From the NCBI RefSeq assembly GCF_038396785.1, contig NZ_CP151087.1:4402001-4466000 (forward strand): a DNA stretch of 64,000 nucleotides, written 5' to 3'. A program made the translations under genes and the position numbers. The notes under the pieces were generated by a model that made no database searches, had not been told where the DNA came from, and was given only the letters and a program-made list of their open reading frames with translations. The DNA comes from Sphingobacterium thalpophilum. GTDB taxonomy: Bacteria; Bacteroidota; Bacteroidia; Sphingobacteriales; Sphingobacteriaceae. Below are positions 1 through 8,458 of this stretch, piece by piece (position 1 is the first letter of the stretch; every line of letters starts with the position of its first letter).

Positions 1-1053
1 AAATTCATCGTTGAAAATTGGCGCGATGATACTGTCAAATGATACTTTGCTGTCTTCTTCAAAGTTCTTTATACTTTTAGCCAATCGGCCGTCTTCTTTT
101 TGCTGTACCAACAAGGCTTTCAGTCCGCTTCGAAAACTATGGGGATCTGAAATACTAAAGTCTATATAAGATGCAGCATTTTTAGGCAGATAATTCCCCA
201 GAGCTTGCACTTGAGCCGTCTGCGTTGCAAATAACTGTAGGTAGCTATTTTTGCTCGCCGTGAGATCTGTTTCACCCTTAAAAATAAAAGCATCCTTTTT
301 GAAATTCATGTTCCAGGACGTTTGGCCCTTCAGCGAATCGATTAAGTTGAGATAAGTGCCAAATTTGGATTTCATCAATATTCGAGCAATTTGCGCCAAT
401 TGTTCATTGAAAAAATAGAGACTAAGTGGCGTGTTTTTATTGTTATGGTTTACGAAGAACTCGATTTGTTTGGTACTTATTTTCTTAACCTGTTTATCAA
501 AGATCTGGGAAAGTACCTGTTTGGAGTAGCTGGCGAAAATGATTTCGTGGGAATAAGCGCAATAAAGTGTACTATCCTTGCTGCCTTGATTAAGCCCATA
601 AAATCGTTGCCCTAAGGTGTCAAAAGGTTGTATTTTGTAGTTTTTACCGACGTTTCCAAGTAATGTTGCCAGCGAGTTATTATCAATGCTTTGACCAACC
701 TGAACGCTATATAATGGGGTAATCTGGTCTTTTTCCTGGTGAAAGGAGAGTAATATTTGCTGCCCCGCTACAAGAGGTGCTAACTGTTCACTACGTAATA
801 ATTCGTCTTTAAGACGCTCCAGGTTGCCAAAATTGCGTTGACCTATAATGGCTTTAAAGAGCTCATAGTCATTGAAGATCGTATCTACAGTCTGATCATT
901 GGCAAAGGAGGCAATTGCTAATGTACTTTCAGGAAGATATTGTAAAGCTTTAGAATCTTGTTTATTGTTTTTATTGAAGTCTCCAAAAAGATAGATCGTG
1001 GCCGCGATGACCGCGATGAATAATATAACAGTGATGATGATTGTTTTTTTCAT
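1..1053 (-). CDS. Membrane-anchored hypothetical protein, C-terminus cut by the window edge
   Basis: An open frame of 351 codons reads leftward from an ATG at 1051-1053 and runs off the window, so the C-terminus is missing. The N-terminus (MKKTIIITVILFIAVIAATI) is a single hydrophobic helix after two lysines, either a signal anchor or an uncleaved signal peptide. A long polar extracytoplasmic region follows, beginning near residue 24, with no cysteine lipobox. I do not recognise the family; the alternating hydrophobic pattern and the phrase YLPESTLAIASF recall large periplasmic proteins of the DUF3352 type, but that is a guess. It is transcribed away from the DUF423 gene. Coding is certain because the frame stays open with normal codon use for 1 kb. 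Confidence 0.7.
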   Translation of the reverse strand, partial: MKKTIIITVILFIAVIAATIYLFGDFNKNNKQDSKALQYLPESTLAIASFANDQTVDTIFNDYELFKAIIGQRNFGNLERLKDELLRSEQLAPLVAGQQILLSFHQEKDQITPLYSVQVGQSIDNNSLATLLGNVGKNYKIQPFDTLGQRFYGLNQGSKDSTLYCAYSHEIIFASYSKQVLSQIFDKQVKKISTKQIEFFVNHNNKNTPLSLYFFNEQLAQIARILMKSKFGTYLNLIDSLKGQTSWNMNFKKDAFIFKGETDLTASKNSYLQLFATQTAQVQALGNYLPKNAASYIDFSISDPHSFRSGLKALLVQQKEDGRLAKSIKNFEEDSKVSFDSIIAPIFNDEF

Positions 1054-1465
1054 CCTTTTTATTTTTTTCAATGTCTGATAGGAACTCGAATAAATCGCCA
1101 CTACCACGCTGGTCGATGCGATTAAAAATCCAGTTTGATCAGAACAACTATTTATGAGGTACTCATTTTCTTGTCAGCAGAATAAGTACACTAAATTTGT
1201 TTTTTTTATGGTGATGAAGCCATCATGCGGCAGATGTTTATCAAGAATATACAAATCTTGCACCTCGTTCAAGATTTCGGTGAGCTGCACGATGCTCATG
1301 ATGATTCATACGTAAAACAAACCTAATAAAAATATATGGGAAGAGATAGAAAATCGTTCCTATAATGCGCCTTTGTAATATAAATTTAACAAAAAATTCC
1401 TTATTTTGCTCTGTTTTTAATACATTTATCGCTAGAAACTCATTTTCAGCATTCACTTTAACATA
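1054..1465. other. Intergenic region between divergent genes
   Basis: About 410 bases separate the start of the leftward membrane protein gene from the DUF423 gene. I see no convincing gene here. A plus-strand promoter-like pair is present (TTTTCTTG ending at 1173, TAAATTTG at 1192-1199). A 71-codon leftward open frame at 1241-1456 has no family resemblance and is probably chance. Confidence 0.4.
1166..1199 (+). promoter_or_regulatory. Possible Bacteroidota promoter upstream of DUF423 gene
   Basis: TTG at 1171-1173 is followed after 18 bases by TAAATTTG (1192-1199), matching the -33/-7 pattern of Bacteroidota. It would leave a leader of roughly 260 bases before the start at 1466, which weakens the assignment. 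Confidence 0.3.
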
Positions 1466-1855
1466 ATGAATAAGAAAATCATTTTAGCCGCTTCGTTGTT
1501 GGGAGCATTAGCTGTAATATTAGGGGCCTTTGGTGCTCATGGTCTAGAAGGAAAGGTAAGTACATATCATATTGAAACTTGGAAAACTGCAAATCAGTAT
1601 CATTTCTATCATACCTTCGCCCTGCTATTTTTATCCACTTTTTCGCGAGCAAAGACGTACTCCATTAAAGTGTCATTTATAGCTTTCCTCATTGGTATAC
1701 TTTTTTTCTCGGGATCGTTATATGTCTTAAGCGTGCGCGAAATAACCGGCTTTGGAAATCCGTCTATTTTAGGACCTATCACCCCTTTGGGAGGATTGTC
1801 GTTAATCGTTGGCTGGGTTGCATTATTTATTGCTGCACTAAAAAATAAATCGTAA
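1466..1855 (+). CDS. DUF423 family small integral membrane protein (YgdD-like)
   Basis: The 129-residue protein has four hydrophobic segments and the features typical of DUF423. These are an N-terminal helix with small residues ending in GAFGAHGLEG (about residues 20-29), a conserved WKTANQYHFYHTFALL stretch (about 39-54), and a glycine-rich ITPLGGLSLIVGW near the C-terminus. The length matches the family (about 120-130 residues). The family sits in the cytoplasmic membrane and has no established function. The gene stands alone and is followed at once by a strong hairpin terminator, so it is likely a single-gene transcript. Confidence 0.9.
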   Translation: MNKKIILAASLLGALAVILGAFGAHGLEGKVSTYHIETWKTANQYHFYHTFALLFLSTFSRAKTYSIKVSFIAFLIGILFFSGSLYVLSVREITGFGNPSILGPITPLGGLSLIVGWVALFIAALKNKS

Positions 1856-1910
1856 TCCTATTTAATTGCCTATGTTCATACGAAATCATATTCGTATCTA
1901 ATTATAACGG

Positions 1911-1944
1911 AGCCTTCTTGAATAGATTTCAGGAAGGCTTTTTT
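1911..1944 (+). terminator. Intrinsic terminator after DUF423 gene
   Basis: Stem AGCCTTC (1911-1917) pairs with GAAGGCT (1933-1939) and is followed by a run of T to 1944. It lies 55 bases past the stop of the DUF423 gene. Confidence 0.8.
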
Positions 1945-2095
1945 AGGTTGCAATTGATTGAGCTTTGATCTCTTGGTTTTTTCACTCCGATATCGCTTTG
2001 AGCCCGCATGGGTGTTGTCGGTTTAGGTATCGCCGGGGTCGTTTGACCTCTTTTCCTGAAGTTTTTTTTGTACTTTTATACCATAATTTGAATTT

Positions 2096-4579
2096 ATGTC
2101 CAATCCACAATCTACGATTTTTAGTGAAAGAGATACGCTGTTTGTTGATGTGGTCCTACCACTAGCATTGGCAAGAACATATACTTATCGTATTCCGATT
2201 GACTGGAATGATCGTGTGCAGGTTGGTGTACGCGTCATTGTGCAATTTGGGAAGAATAAGATCTATTCTGCGGTTGTGAAGTCCATTAGTCAGGAGGCGC
2301 CAAAGCACTATGAAGCAAAGTATATTTTGGACATCATTGATGACAAACCCATTGTCAATTTGGCTCAATTTAAACTTTGGGATTGGCTAGCCGATTATTA
2401 CATGTGTAGTTTAGGCGAGGTCATGCAGGCTGCGCTACCTTCGGCATTGAAGCTGGCCAGTGAGACCAAAGTCGTTTCATCGATTGCGACAGATTTTGAC
2501 CGTTCTACACTTTCAGATAAAGAGTATCTTATCATCGAGGCTTTGGAGGTGGCGGGAGAACTTAAAGTCAATGATATTGTGAAATTGCTGGGACAAAAAA
2601 CAGTCTTCCCCATATTGAAGCAATTATTTGACAAAGGAATTGTTTTGATTTCTGAAGAGATTACAGAAAGATATAAACCCAAGACCAAAGCATTTTTACG
2701 TTTTGCTCCCGACTTTAGAAATGAAGATGCAAAAAGAGAATTGTTGGATAGCTTAAACCGTGCGCCAAAACAACAAGATGCGGTATTGGCATTTATGCAG
2801 CTGGTCAAAAAAACCGAGGAGATCACGCGGCCCATGTTGGCTGAGGCCTCGGGCTGTGGTAACGGTGCTATTACGGCTTTGATTGACAAAGGTGTTTTTG
2901 AAATAAAGGAAAAGGTTGTATCCCGGTTCCAGGGGGAAGATATCGAACTGGATGCCAATTTTCAATTTAATGAAAACCAGCAAAGGGCCTATAATGAAAT
3001 ACAAGAGTTTTTTGAAGAGAAGGACGTTACCCTGTTGCATGGTGTCACGGCTTCAGGAAAAACACAGCTTTATATACGGCTTATCGAACAAGCAATCGCA
3101 GCGGGAAAATCAGTCCTTTATCTACTGCCTGAGATTGCGCTGACAGCACAGATTACGGCGCGCTTAAAGCTGCACTTTGGCGATAAATTGGGGGTGTACC
3201 ACTCCAAGTTTAATGATAATGAACGTGCCGAGGTATGGCATAAAGTAATGAAAAATGAATTTCAGGTCGTGATTGGGGCCCGTTCTTCAGTTTTTCTGCC
3301 CTTTCAGGATTTAGGGATTATCATCGTTGATGAAGAGCACGAAAGCTCCTATAAGCAGTTTGATCCAGGCCCACGTTACCATGCCCGCGATACGGCTATT
3401 TACCTCGGGTTTCTACATCAGACCAAAGTGCTACTGGGATCAGCGACGCCTTCTTTGGAAAGTTATTACAATGCCAAGGCTAAGAAGTATGGTTTTGTGC
3501 AACTGCTTGAGCGTTATGGCAACGCACAATTGCCAAGTATTGAGTTGGTGAATATTCCCGAAGAAGGAAGAAAAGAAAATATGTTTTCCTATTTTTCTGG
3601 CACCTTGTTAAAGGCAATTGAAGAAGCCGTAAAAAATAAAGAGCAGGTTATATTATTTCAAAATAGACGTGGGCACACGACAATGATCCAATGTAATACC
3701 TGTGGATTCGTTGCAAAATGCGTCAATTGTGATGTCAGCTTAACCTATCACAAGAGCTCGAATATGATGCATTGCCATTATTGTGGTCATGTGGAGCCTC
3801 CACTTCGTGTTTGTCCGGCCTGTGGAATGCCGCATATCGAAAGTAAAGGGTTCGGTACAGAACGGGTAGAGGAAGAGCTTGAAATCCTGATGCCCGAAAT
3901 TCGCATCGGTCGGTTGGATCTGGATTCCACAAAAGGTAAATACGGTTTCGACAAAATTATCACGGCTTTTGATGAGCATGAATTTGATGTTCTTATTGGA
4001 ACGCAAATGGTCGCTAAGGGGCTCGATTTCGGAAGAGTAAGCCTCATCGGTGTTGTCAATGCAGATACGATCATTAACTTTCCGGATTTCCGTTCGTATG
4101 AACGATCTTTTTCGTTGTTTTCCCAGGTAGCAGGACGTGCAGGTCGGCGTGAAGCCGGAGGAAAAGTGATTATCCAAAGCTACACCACGAATCATCGGGT
4201 GTTAGAACAGGTGGTCAATAACGATTATGAAGGGATGTTTATGACAGAAATTACAGAACGAAAAAACTATCTTTATCCTCCTTTCTACCGTCTTATTCGG
4301 ATTGATATTAAACATACGGATTTTCAGAAATGCTATGATTCGGCCAATCGTTTTGCCTCGGCGCTGCGTCAACAATTGGGCGCAAGGGTATTGGGTCCGG
4401 AGCCGCCTTTAGTTTCACGCGTGCGGAATAATTTTATCCAGACGATTACCTTGAAGATTGAACGCACAAATATTAGTATTGCAAAGGTCAAGGAATTGAT
4501 CCGTTCGGTTCTCCTGGATTTTGAAATAGATAAAACCAATGCTGGTGTACGCGTTCAGGTCGATGTAGATCCATATTAG
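2096..4579 (+). CDS. priA: Primosomal protein N' (replication restart helicase PriA)
   Basis: PriA recognises stalled or repaired replication forks and reloads the replicative helicase. The 827-residue protein has the N-terminal fork-binding region (residues about 12-110). The superfamily-2 helicase core contains Walker A GVTASGKT (from residue 316), the DEEH box (near 412) and GSATPSLE. Zinc-binding cysteine pairs (CNTCG, CVNC, CHYCG, CPACG) begin near residue 533 and split the helicase core, as in all PriA proteins. The C-terminal GTQMVAKGLDF and QVAGRAGRR motifs complete it. A TAATTTG box (2084-2090) ends only five bases before the ATG, so the mRNA may have almost no leader. The next gene is pcm, 234 bases downstream. 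Confidence 0.97.
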   Translation: MSNPQSTIFSERDTLFVDVVLPLALARTYTYRIPIDWNDRVQVGVRVIVQFGKNKIYSAVVKSISQEAPKHYEAKYILDIIDDKPIVNLAQFKLWDWLADYYMCSLGEVMQAALPSALKLASETKVVSSIATDFDRSTLSDKEYLIIEALEVAGELKVNDIVKLLGQKTVFPILKQLFDKGIVLISEEITERYKPKTKAFLRFAPDFRNEDAKRELLDSLNRAPKQQDAVLAFMQLVKKTEEITRPMLAEASGCGNGAITALIDKGVFEIKEKVVSRFQGEDIELDANFQFNENQQRAYNEIQEFFEEKDVTLLHGVTASGKTQLYIRLIEQAIAAGKSVLYLLPEIALTAQITARLKLHFGDKLGVYHSKFNDNERAEVWHKVMKNEFQVVIGARSSVFLPFQDLGIIIVDEEHESSYKQFDPGPRYHARDTAIYLGFLHQTKVLLGSATPSLESYYNAKAKKYGFVQLLERYGNAQLPSIELVNIPEEGRKENMFSYFSGTLLKAIEEAVKNKEQVILFQNRRGHTTMIQCNTCGFVAKCVNCDVSLTYHKSSNMMHCHYCGHVEPPLRVCPACGMPHIESKGFGTERVEEELEILMPEIRIGRLDLDSTKGKYGFDKIITAFDEHEFDVLIGTQMVAKGLDFGRVSLIGVVNADTIINFPDFRSYERSFSLFSQVAGRAGRREAGGKVIIQSYTTNHRVLEQVVNNDYEGMFMTEITERKNYLYPPFYRLIRIDIKHTDFQKCYDSANRFASALRQQLGARVLGPEPPLVSRVRNNFIQTITLKIERTNISIAKVKELIRSVLLDFEIDKTNAGVRVQVDVDPY

Positions 4580-4798
4580 TGACAGCTATTACTGGTATTA
4601 GCTTTTAAGGATTTGCGTTCTTGGTAAAGTTAAATCACATGTGTTTATAGCTTTTTTTGCGATCAAATTTAAGAAGTTAGCTCAGATTGGGTATAAGGGC
4701 AGATGATTTGGAAAATAAAGCAAATTGACTTGAAAATGTGTACTGTATTGGTATTGAATTATTTGTGATTAATTCTGCTTAATATGCCTTTTAAAAGG

Positions 4799-4806
4799 TA
4801 AATTTG
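4799..4806 (+). promoter_or_regulatory. -7 element of pcm, abutting the start codon
   Basis: TAAATTTG at 4799-4806 is an exact TAnnTTTG box. The ATG of pcm starts 8 bases after its last G, so transcription should begin at or next to the start codon. A TTCTG about 21 bases upstream is a weak -33 candidate. Confidence 0.55.
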
Positions 4807-4813
4807 AAACATC

Positions 4814-5470
4814 ATGGCGTACAAGTTTATTGATAATTATCGAGAAAAAGGTGCTCGTAAGAAATTGGTTGAACATCTTAAAAGCCGGGGGATTGCGGAC
4901 CAGAAAGTATTAGATGCCATTGGCAAGGTACCACGTCACTATTTTTTTGATGAAACATTCTGGAATCAGGCCTATCGGGATATTGCTTTTCCAATAGGTG
5001 ATGGGCAAACAATTTCACAGCCGTATACCGTCGCCTATCAATCTGAACTGCTTCACGTCAAAAAAGGAGATAAAGTACTGGAAATTGGCACCGGATCCGG
5101 ATACCAAACCTGTATCTTGTTGGAACTTGGCGCAGAGGTGTATACCATCGAACGTCAGGAAAACCTATATCAACGAACCATTCAAGTGTTGCCGTACATG
5201 GGCTATAAACCGAATTTCTTTTTGGGCGATGGCTCCAAGGGAATTGAAGAGCACGCTCCTTATGACAAGATTATTGTAACTGCGGGTGCGCCATTCGTGC
5301 CAGAGGTTATGTTAAAGCAGCTGAAAATGGGCGGAATTTTTGTGATCCCTGTAGGAGACGAAAAATCACAAAAGATGATGACGATCATTCGTGTCGGTGA
5401 AAATGATTTTGACCGTATCGAATTGGATACTTTTCGTTTTGTGCCTTTGGTGGGTGATCAGGCCTGGTAG
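4814..5470 (+). CDS. pcm: Protein-L-isoaspartate O-methyltransferase
   Basis: This enzyme transfers a methyl group from S-adenosylmethionine to abnormal L-isoaspartyl residues so that damaged proteins can be repaired in the cytoplasm. The 218-residue sequence has the PCMT hallmarks: VPRHYFF near residue 41, the substrate-side GDGQTISQPYTVA (about 62-74), the SAM-binding motif LEIGTGSGYQT (from about 88), and the VTAGAPFVP motif (about 155). Length fits the family (205-220). The start is supported by a -7 box ending 8 bases upstream. It appears to be transcribed on its own. A MutS-like gene follows after 105 bases. Confidence 0.96.
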   Translation: MAYKFIDNYREKGARKKLVEHLKSRGIADQKVLDAIGKVPRHYFFDETFWNQAYRDIAFPIGDGQTISQPYTVAYQSELLHVKKGDKVLEIGTGSGYQTCILLELGAEVYTIERQENLYQRTIQVLPYMGYKPNFFLGDGSKGIEEHAPYDKIIVTAGAPFVPEVMLKQLKMGGIFVIPVGDEKSQKMMTIIRVGENDFDRIELDTFRFVPLVGDQAW

Positions 5471-5575
5471 GATATCCATTCAACCAGCTTAAACGACTTC
5501 CCCCAAGGTCTTTAAGCGACGCTAAAACATCCATGATTAAATTGAAATGAACGTGAAAGAATAAATATTCACCTT

Positions 5576-7402
5576 ATGACCCCAACTGCAATATTATATG
5601 ACCAGAAGCATCGCGAAATCGCTTCAACTGTCCTCAAATTAAATAAACAAGTCAATACGCTCAGCTTGTCACGGCTATTTGTGATACTCGGTGGCGGAGC
5701 GTTATTATTTTATACCTTTCAACTGGAATGCCTTCCGCTGGTGTTTTGCTGTTTTTTTGCATTATTGTTCCTATTCGCCTATCTCGTGCGGAAGCAGAGC
5801 CAGCTAGAGCTTCAAAAGAACTATTTTGAAGCCTATCTGAAAGTTTTGGCAAATGAACAGGCCTTGGCAGACGGAAAATTAAATATGTATGATCATGGCC
5901 AGCATTTTGAAAACGGAGCTCATCCTTATAGCTCTGATATGGATGTCTTTGGAACATACTCCTTATTTGCACAGATAAATCGGGCAACGACCAAACAGGG
6001 GATTGATCTTTTGGCTTCTTGGCTTGATGCACCTCTCCAAAGCCATCAAATTCAACGCAATCAAGAGGCTTCCCAGGAACTTGAAAATGAATCGGAATGG
6101 ATATGGGATTTTCAGGCAAAGCTTTTGGCCAATCTGAACCATAAATTGGATATCAAAGCATTTTTGATAAATTACTTTCAAGATCGAAATTTTCAGTTCG
6201 GAAATGCCTTCATGCGAGTCTATCTCAAAGTAGGGCCTGTTTTATTTTTGGTCGCTTTAGTGGGCAGTTTTTTTGTGCCAAAATTGGCTGGGGTGGCAAC
6301 ATTGATAGGGCTATTCCATATTCTTTGGGCCTTGGCCAAAGCAGGAAGTGTTAGCATGTTCTCCTCTCGAATAGACAAGATCGGTGGCGTGCTTGGCTCA
6401 TACGCAGAGGCGATTCAATCTATTGAAGACCACGCATGGAAGTCTATTGCTATGCAGGAGATCGCGGGAGAGCTTAAACAAAACCAGGGTACTGGATCTA
6501 TTTCCCTAGCCTTTAAAAAACTTGCTGGTCTTATTAACAATTTGGATGCCCGGAATAACGTCTTTGTTGGGATATTTCTAAACCTGTTTCTGCTTTGGGA
6601 TTTTAGACAGGTATTGGCTATTGTTGACTGGAAGAATAAGTACGAACACGAGATTCTAAATTCATTCGATACCTTAGCTAAGGTTGAGGCTGTAACTAGC
6701 CTTGCCATTTGGAAGAGAAACCATTCGTCGTACATTTATCCAGTAATTTTGGATAACCCACTGGAAAATAAGATTGACGCGCAAGGGGTATATCATCCAT
6801 TGATTCCAAGCAATCAGGTCGTAGCCAATGATTACAGTAGTATAGATCATCGAGTTGCTTTGGTGACAGGTTCAAATATGGCAGGAAAGAGTACGTTTCT
6901 GCGGACAGTTGGTATTAATGCAATTTTGGCTTATGCCGGAGCTGCGGTTGCTGCAGCGACTTCTTTTCAGCTCCCGATTTACAAACTGATATCCTATATG
7001 CGAATCAAGGATAATCTGAATGAAAGTACGTCGACCTTTAAAGCTGAATTGAATCGGATGAAATTTATATTGGATACAGTTTCAGCACATAGCGATAGTT
7101 TTTTCCTAATCGATGAGATGCTTCGTGGGACAAATTCTGTCGACAAATATCTTGGCTCCCGTGCAATCATAAAGAAACTGGTTCGATTGGATGGTAAAGG
7201 CATGGTGGCTACACATGACTTACAGCTGTCCAGTTTACAAGAGGAATTTCCGGGAGATATCAAAAATTACCATTTTGACATTCGTGTCGACGAGGGTCAG
7301 ATGCTGTTTGATTATAAGCTGAAGATAGGAGAATGTAAAATATTCAATGCTTCGCTTTTATTGAAAGGTATAGGAGTGGATATCGACGAAAATATGGAAT
7401 AA
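5576..7402 (+). CDS. Membrane-associated MutS-like ATPase
   Basis: The 608-residue protein ends in a MutS-type ABC ATPase domain: Walker A GSNMAGKST (from residue 432), a signature-like STSTFKAELNRM (about 483), Walker B FFLIDEMLRGTNS (about 508) and the ATHDLQLSSLQ switch. It lacks the MutS mismatch-recognition domain. The N-terminus instead has two hydrophobic helices (about residues 36-75) and a second hydrophobic pair near 215-255, so it is probably bound to the cytoplasmic membrane. Such proteins are common in Bacteroidota as 'MutS-related protein' and their role is unknown. Mismatch repair should not be assumed. The neighbours give no functional clue. Confidence 0.85.
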   Translation: MTPTAILYDQKHREIASTVLKLNKQVNTLSLSRLFVILGGGALLFYTFQLECLPLVFCCFFALLFLFAYLVRKQSQLELQKNYFEAYLKVLANEQALADGKLNMYDHGQHFENGAHPYSSDMDVFGTYSLFAQINRATTKQGIDLLASWLDAPLQSHQIQRNQEASQELENESEWIWDFQAKLLANLNHKLDIKAFLINYFQDRNFQFGNAFMRVYLKVGPVLFLVALVGSFFVPKLAGVATLIGLFHILWALAKAGSVSMFSSRIDKIGGVLGSYAEAIQSIEDHAWKSIAMQEIAGELKQNQGTGSISLAFKKLAGLINNLDARNNVFVGIFLNLFLLWDFRQVLAIVDWKNKYEHEILNSFDTLAKVEAVTSLAIWKRNHSSYIYPVILDNPLENKIDAQGVYHPLIPSNQVVANDYSSIDHRVALVTGSNMAGKSTFLRTVGINAILAYAGAAVAAATSFQLPIYKLISYMRIKDNLNESTSTFKAELNRMKFILDTVSAHSDSFFLIDEMLRGTNSVDKYLGSRAIIKKLVRLDGKGMVATHDLQLSSLQEEFPGDIKNYHFDIRVDEGQMLFDYKLKIGECKIFNASLLLKGIGVDIDENME

Positions 7403-7430
7403 AAATGACGGAACTGGAGCTAGATTGGTT

Positions 7431-7438
7431 TACATTTG
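7431..7438 (+). promoter_or_regulatory. -7-like element of thioesterase gene
   Basis: TACATTTG at 7431-7438 matches TAnnTTTG and lies 32 bases before the ATG at 7471. No clear -33 partner is seen. Confidence 0.4.
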
Positions 7439-7470
7439 TCTCCTCTTAAATCCACTTAATAAAAAAATAA

Positions 7471-7872
7471 ATGACTTTACAAGAACGTATTGATTTATCA
7501 GAAACACACGTCTGCACGACCGTGTTTCCGTTTTTGACGAATCATCACGATACTTTATTCGGCGGCAAGGCGATGTCCATTATGGACGAAGTATCGTTTA
7601 TGGCTGCAACACGATTTTGCCGCAAAACGTTGGTGACTGTGTCGACAGATCGTATAGACTTCAATAAGGCAATTCCTTCCGGAAGTATTATTGAAGCTAT
7701 CGCAAGGGTTCAGAATGTAGGCCGGACCAGCTTGAAGGTGAAGGTCGAGATATTTTTGGAACATATGTACAAGGAGGGAAGAGAACTGGCCATTGAGGGT
7801 GTTTTTACATTTGTTGCCCTTGATGAAAACAGACAGCCAATTCCAGTCCTTGAAGGCTTGGATATTGAATAA
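7471..7872 (+). CDS. Acyl-CoA thioesterase, hotdog fold (YciA/BACH type)
   Basis: The 133-residue single-hotdog protein hydrolyses acyl-CoA thioesters; substrate range cannot be told from sequence. Family features are the N-terminal ETHVCTTVFPFLTNHHDTLFGG, the helix GGKAMSIMDEVSFMAATRF with the catalytic Asp near residue 39, and the strand IEAIARVQNVGRTSLKVKVEI. Length matches YciA (about 130). It is separated from the MutS-like gene by 68 bases that contain its own -7 box, and it ends at a perfect bidirectional terminator shared with the DUF779 gene coming from the other side. Confidence 0.9.
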   Translation: MTLQERIDLSETHVCTTVFPFLTNHHDTLFGGKAMSIMDEVSFMAATRFCRKTLVTVSTDRIDFNKAIPSGSIIEAIARVQNVGRTSLKVKVEIFLEHMYKEGRELAIEGVFTFVALDENRQPIPVLEGLDIE

Positions 7873-7930
7873 AATTTTAGCTTCCGAATGCGGAAACTCG
7901 AGAGAGATTTTTTTAAAATTATAACATGGA

Positions 7931-7962
7931 AAAGGGTCGCAGATTGCAATGCGACCCTTTTT
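7931..7962. terminator. Bidirectional terminator between thioesterase and DUF779 genes
   Basis: AAAGGGTCGCA (7931-7941) pairs perfectly with TGCGACCCTTT (7950-7960). The A and T tracts flank the stem on both sides, so it can stop the rightward thioesterase transcript and the leftward DUF779 transcript. Confidence 0.85.
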
Positions 7963-7963
7963 G

Positions 7964-8338
7964 TCATTCGTTTCTCTTGATTGGGCTGAGGTCGTTAAGT
8001 TCTTCGGCTGTAAATAAACGATAATGAACTTTGAAAGTTTTACCCAGTGGGGTTTCCAATGAGAATCCCCCCGGACCAAATCCATCCAGCACATCGAGTG
8101 TGAAATGCGCATGTTTCCAATATTCAAAGAGATCCCGATCCACCCAAAACTCATATCCTTCGGCTAATCCGATCATGGCGTCATTTGTCCTAGGAAAATA
8201 ACCTCCTTCCTCAAAACACTGTGGCTGTGTACCCTCGCAGCAACCTCCGGCCTGATAAAACATTAATTTACCATGCTTCGCTTCAAGTTCATGAATGAGC
8301 TCCCTGGCTTTTTCAGTGATGTCTAGTCTATTGATCAT
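7964..8338 (-). CDS. DUF779 family protein paired with aldehyde dehydrogenase
   Basis: The 124-residue protein has the compact DUF779 pattern: LIHELEAKHGKLMFYQAGGCCEGTQP with adjacent cysteines at about residues 33-34, then GYFPRTNDAMIGLAEGYEFWVD, and a C-terminal FSLETPLGKTFKVHYRLF. The cysteines could bind metal, but this is unproven. DUF779 genes sit next to acetaldehyde/aldehyde dehydrogenase genes in many bacteria. Here the gene follows the dehydrogenase on the same strand after 120 bases that contain two hairpins, so one operon is likely. Its biochemical role is not established. Confidence 0.88.
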   Translation of the reverse strand: MINRLDITEKARELIHELEAKHGKLMFYQAGGCCEGTQPQCFEEGGYFPRTNDAMIGLAEGYEFWVDRDLFEYWKHAHFTLDVLDGFGPGGFSLETPLGKTFKVHYRLFTAEELNDLSPIKRNE

Positions 8339-8390
8339 GGTGAAATTCGTTTATGTGTTTTAGCGTTGACGAATAGGAAATTCAGCTGAA

Positions 8391-8447
8391 GGGGCAGCAT
8401 TTGCTCCCCCTAAACTCGGGTATCTAGCTGTTCGAAAAGAATACCCG
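8391..8447 (-). other. Intercistronic hairpins between aldehyde dehydrogenase and DUF779 genes
   Basis: Two stems are visible in the 120-base spacer: GGGG(C)AGC with GCTCCCC (8391-8409), and CGGGTAT (8417-8423) with ATACCCG (8441-8447). Neither has a clear T run in the direction of transcription. They may uncouple the amounts of the two proteins through mRNA stability or partial termination. Confidence 0.45.
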
Positions 8448-8458
8448 GTACGCTTCAG

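Noticed and set aside
1241..1456. 71-codon leftward frame upstream of the DUF423 gene
   Set aside because: Extremely basic C-terminal half, no family resemblance, and it ends in the promoter region of the neighbouring gene.
2398..4195. Several frames of 95-186 codons opposite or inside priA
   Set aside because: Shadows of the strong priA coding frame, without independent features.
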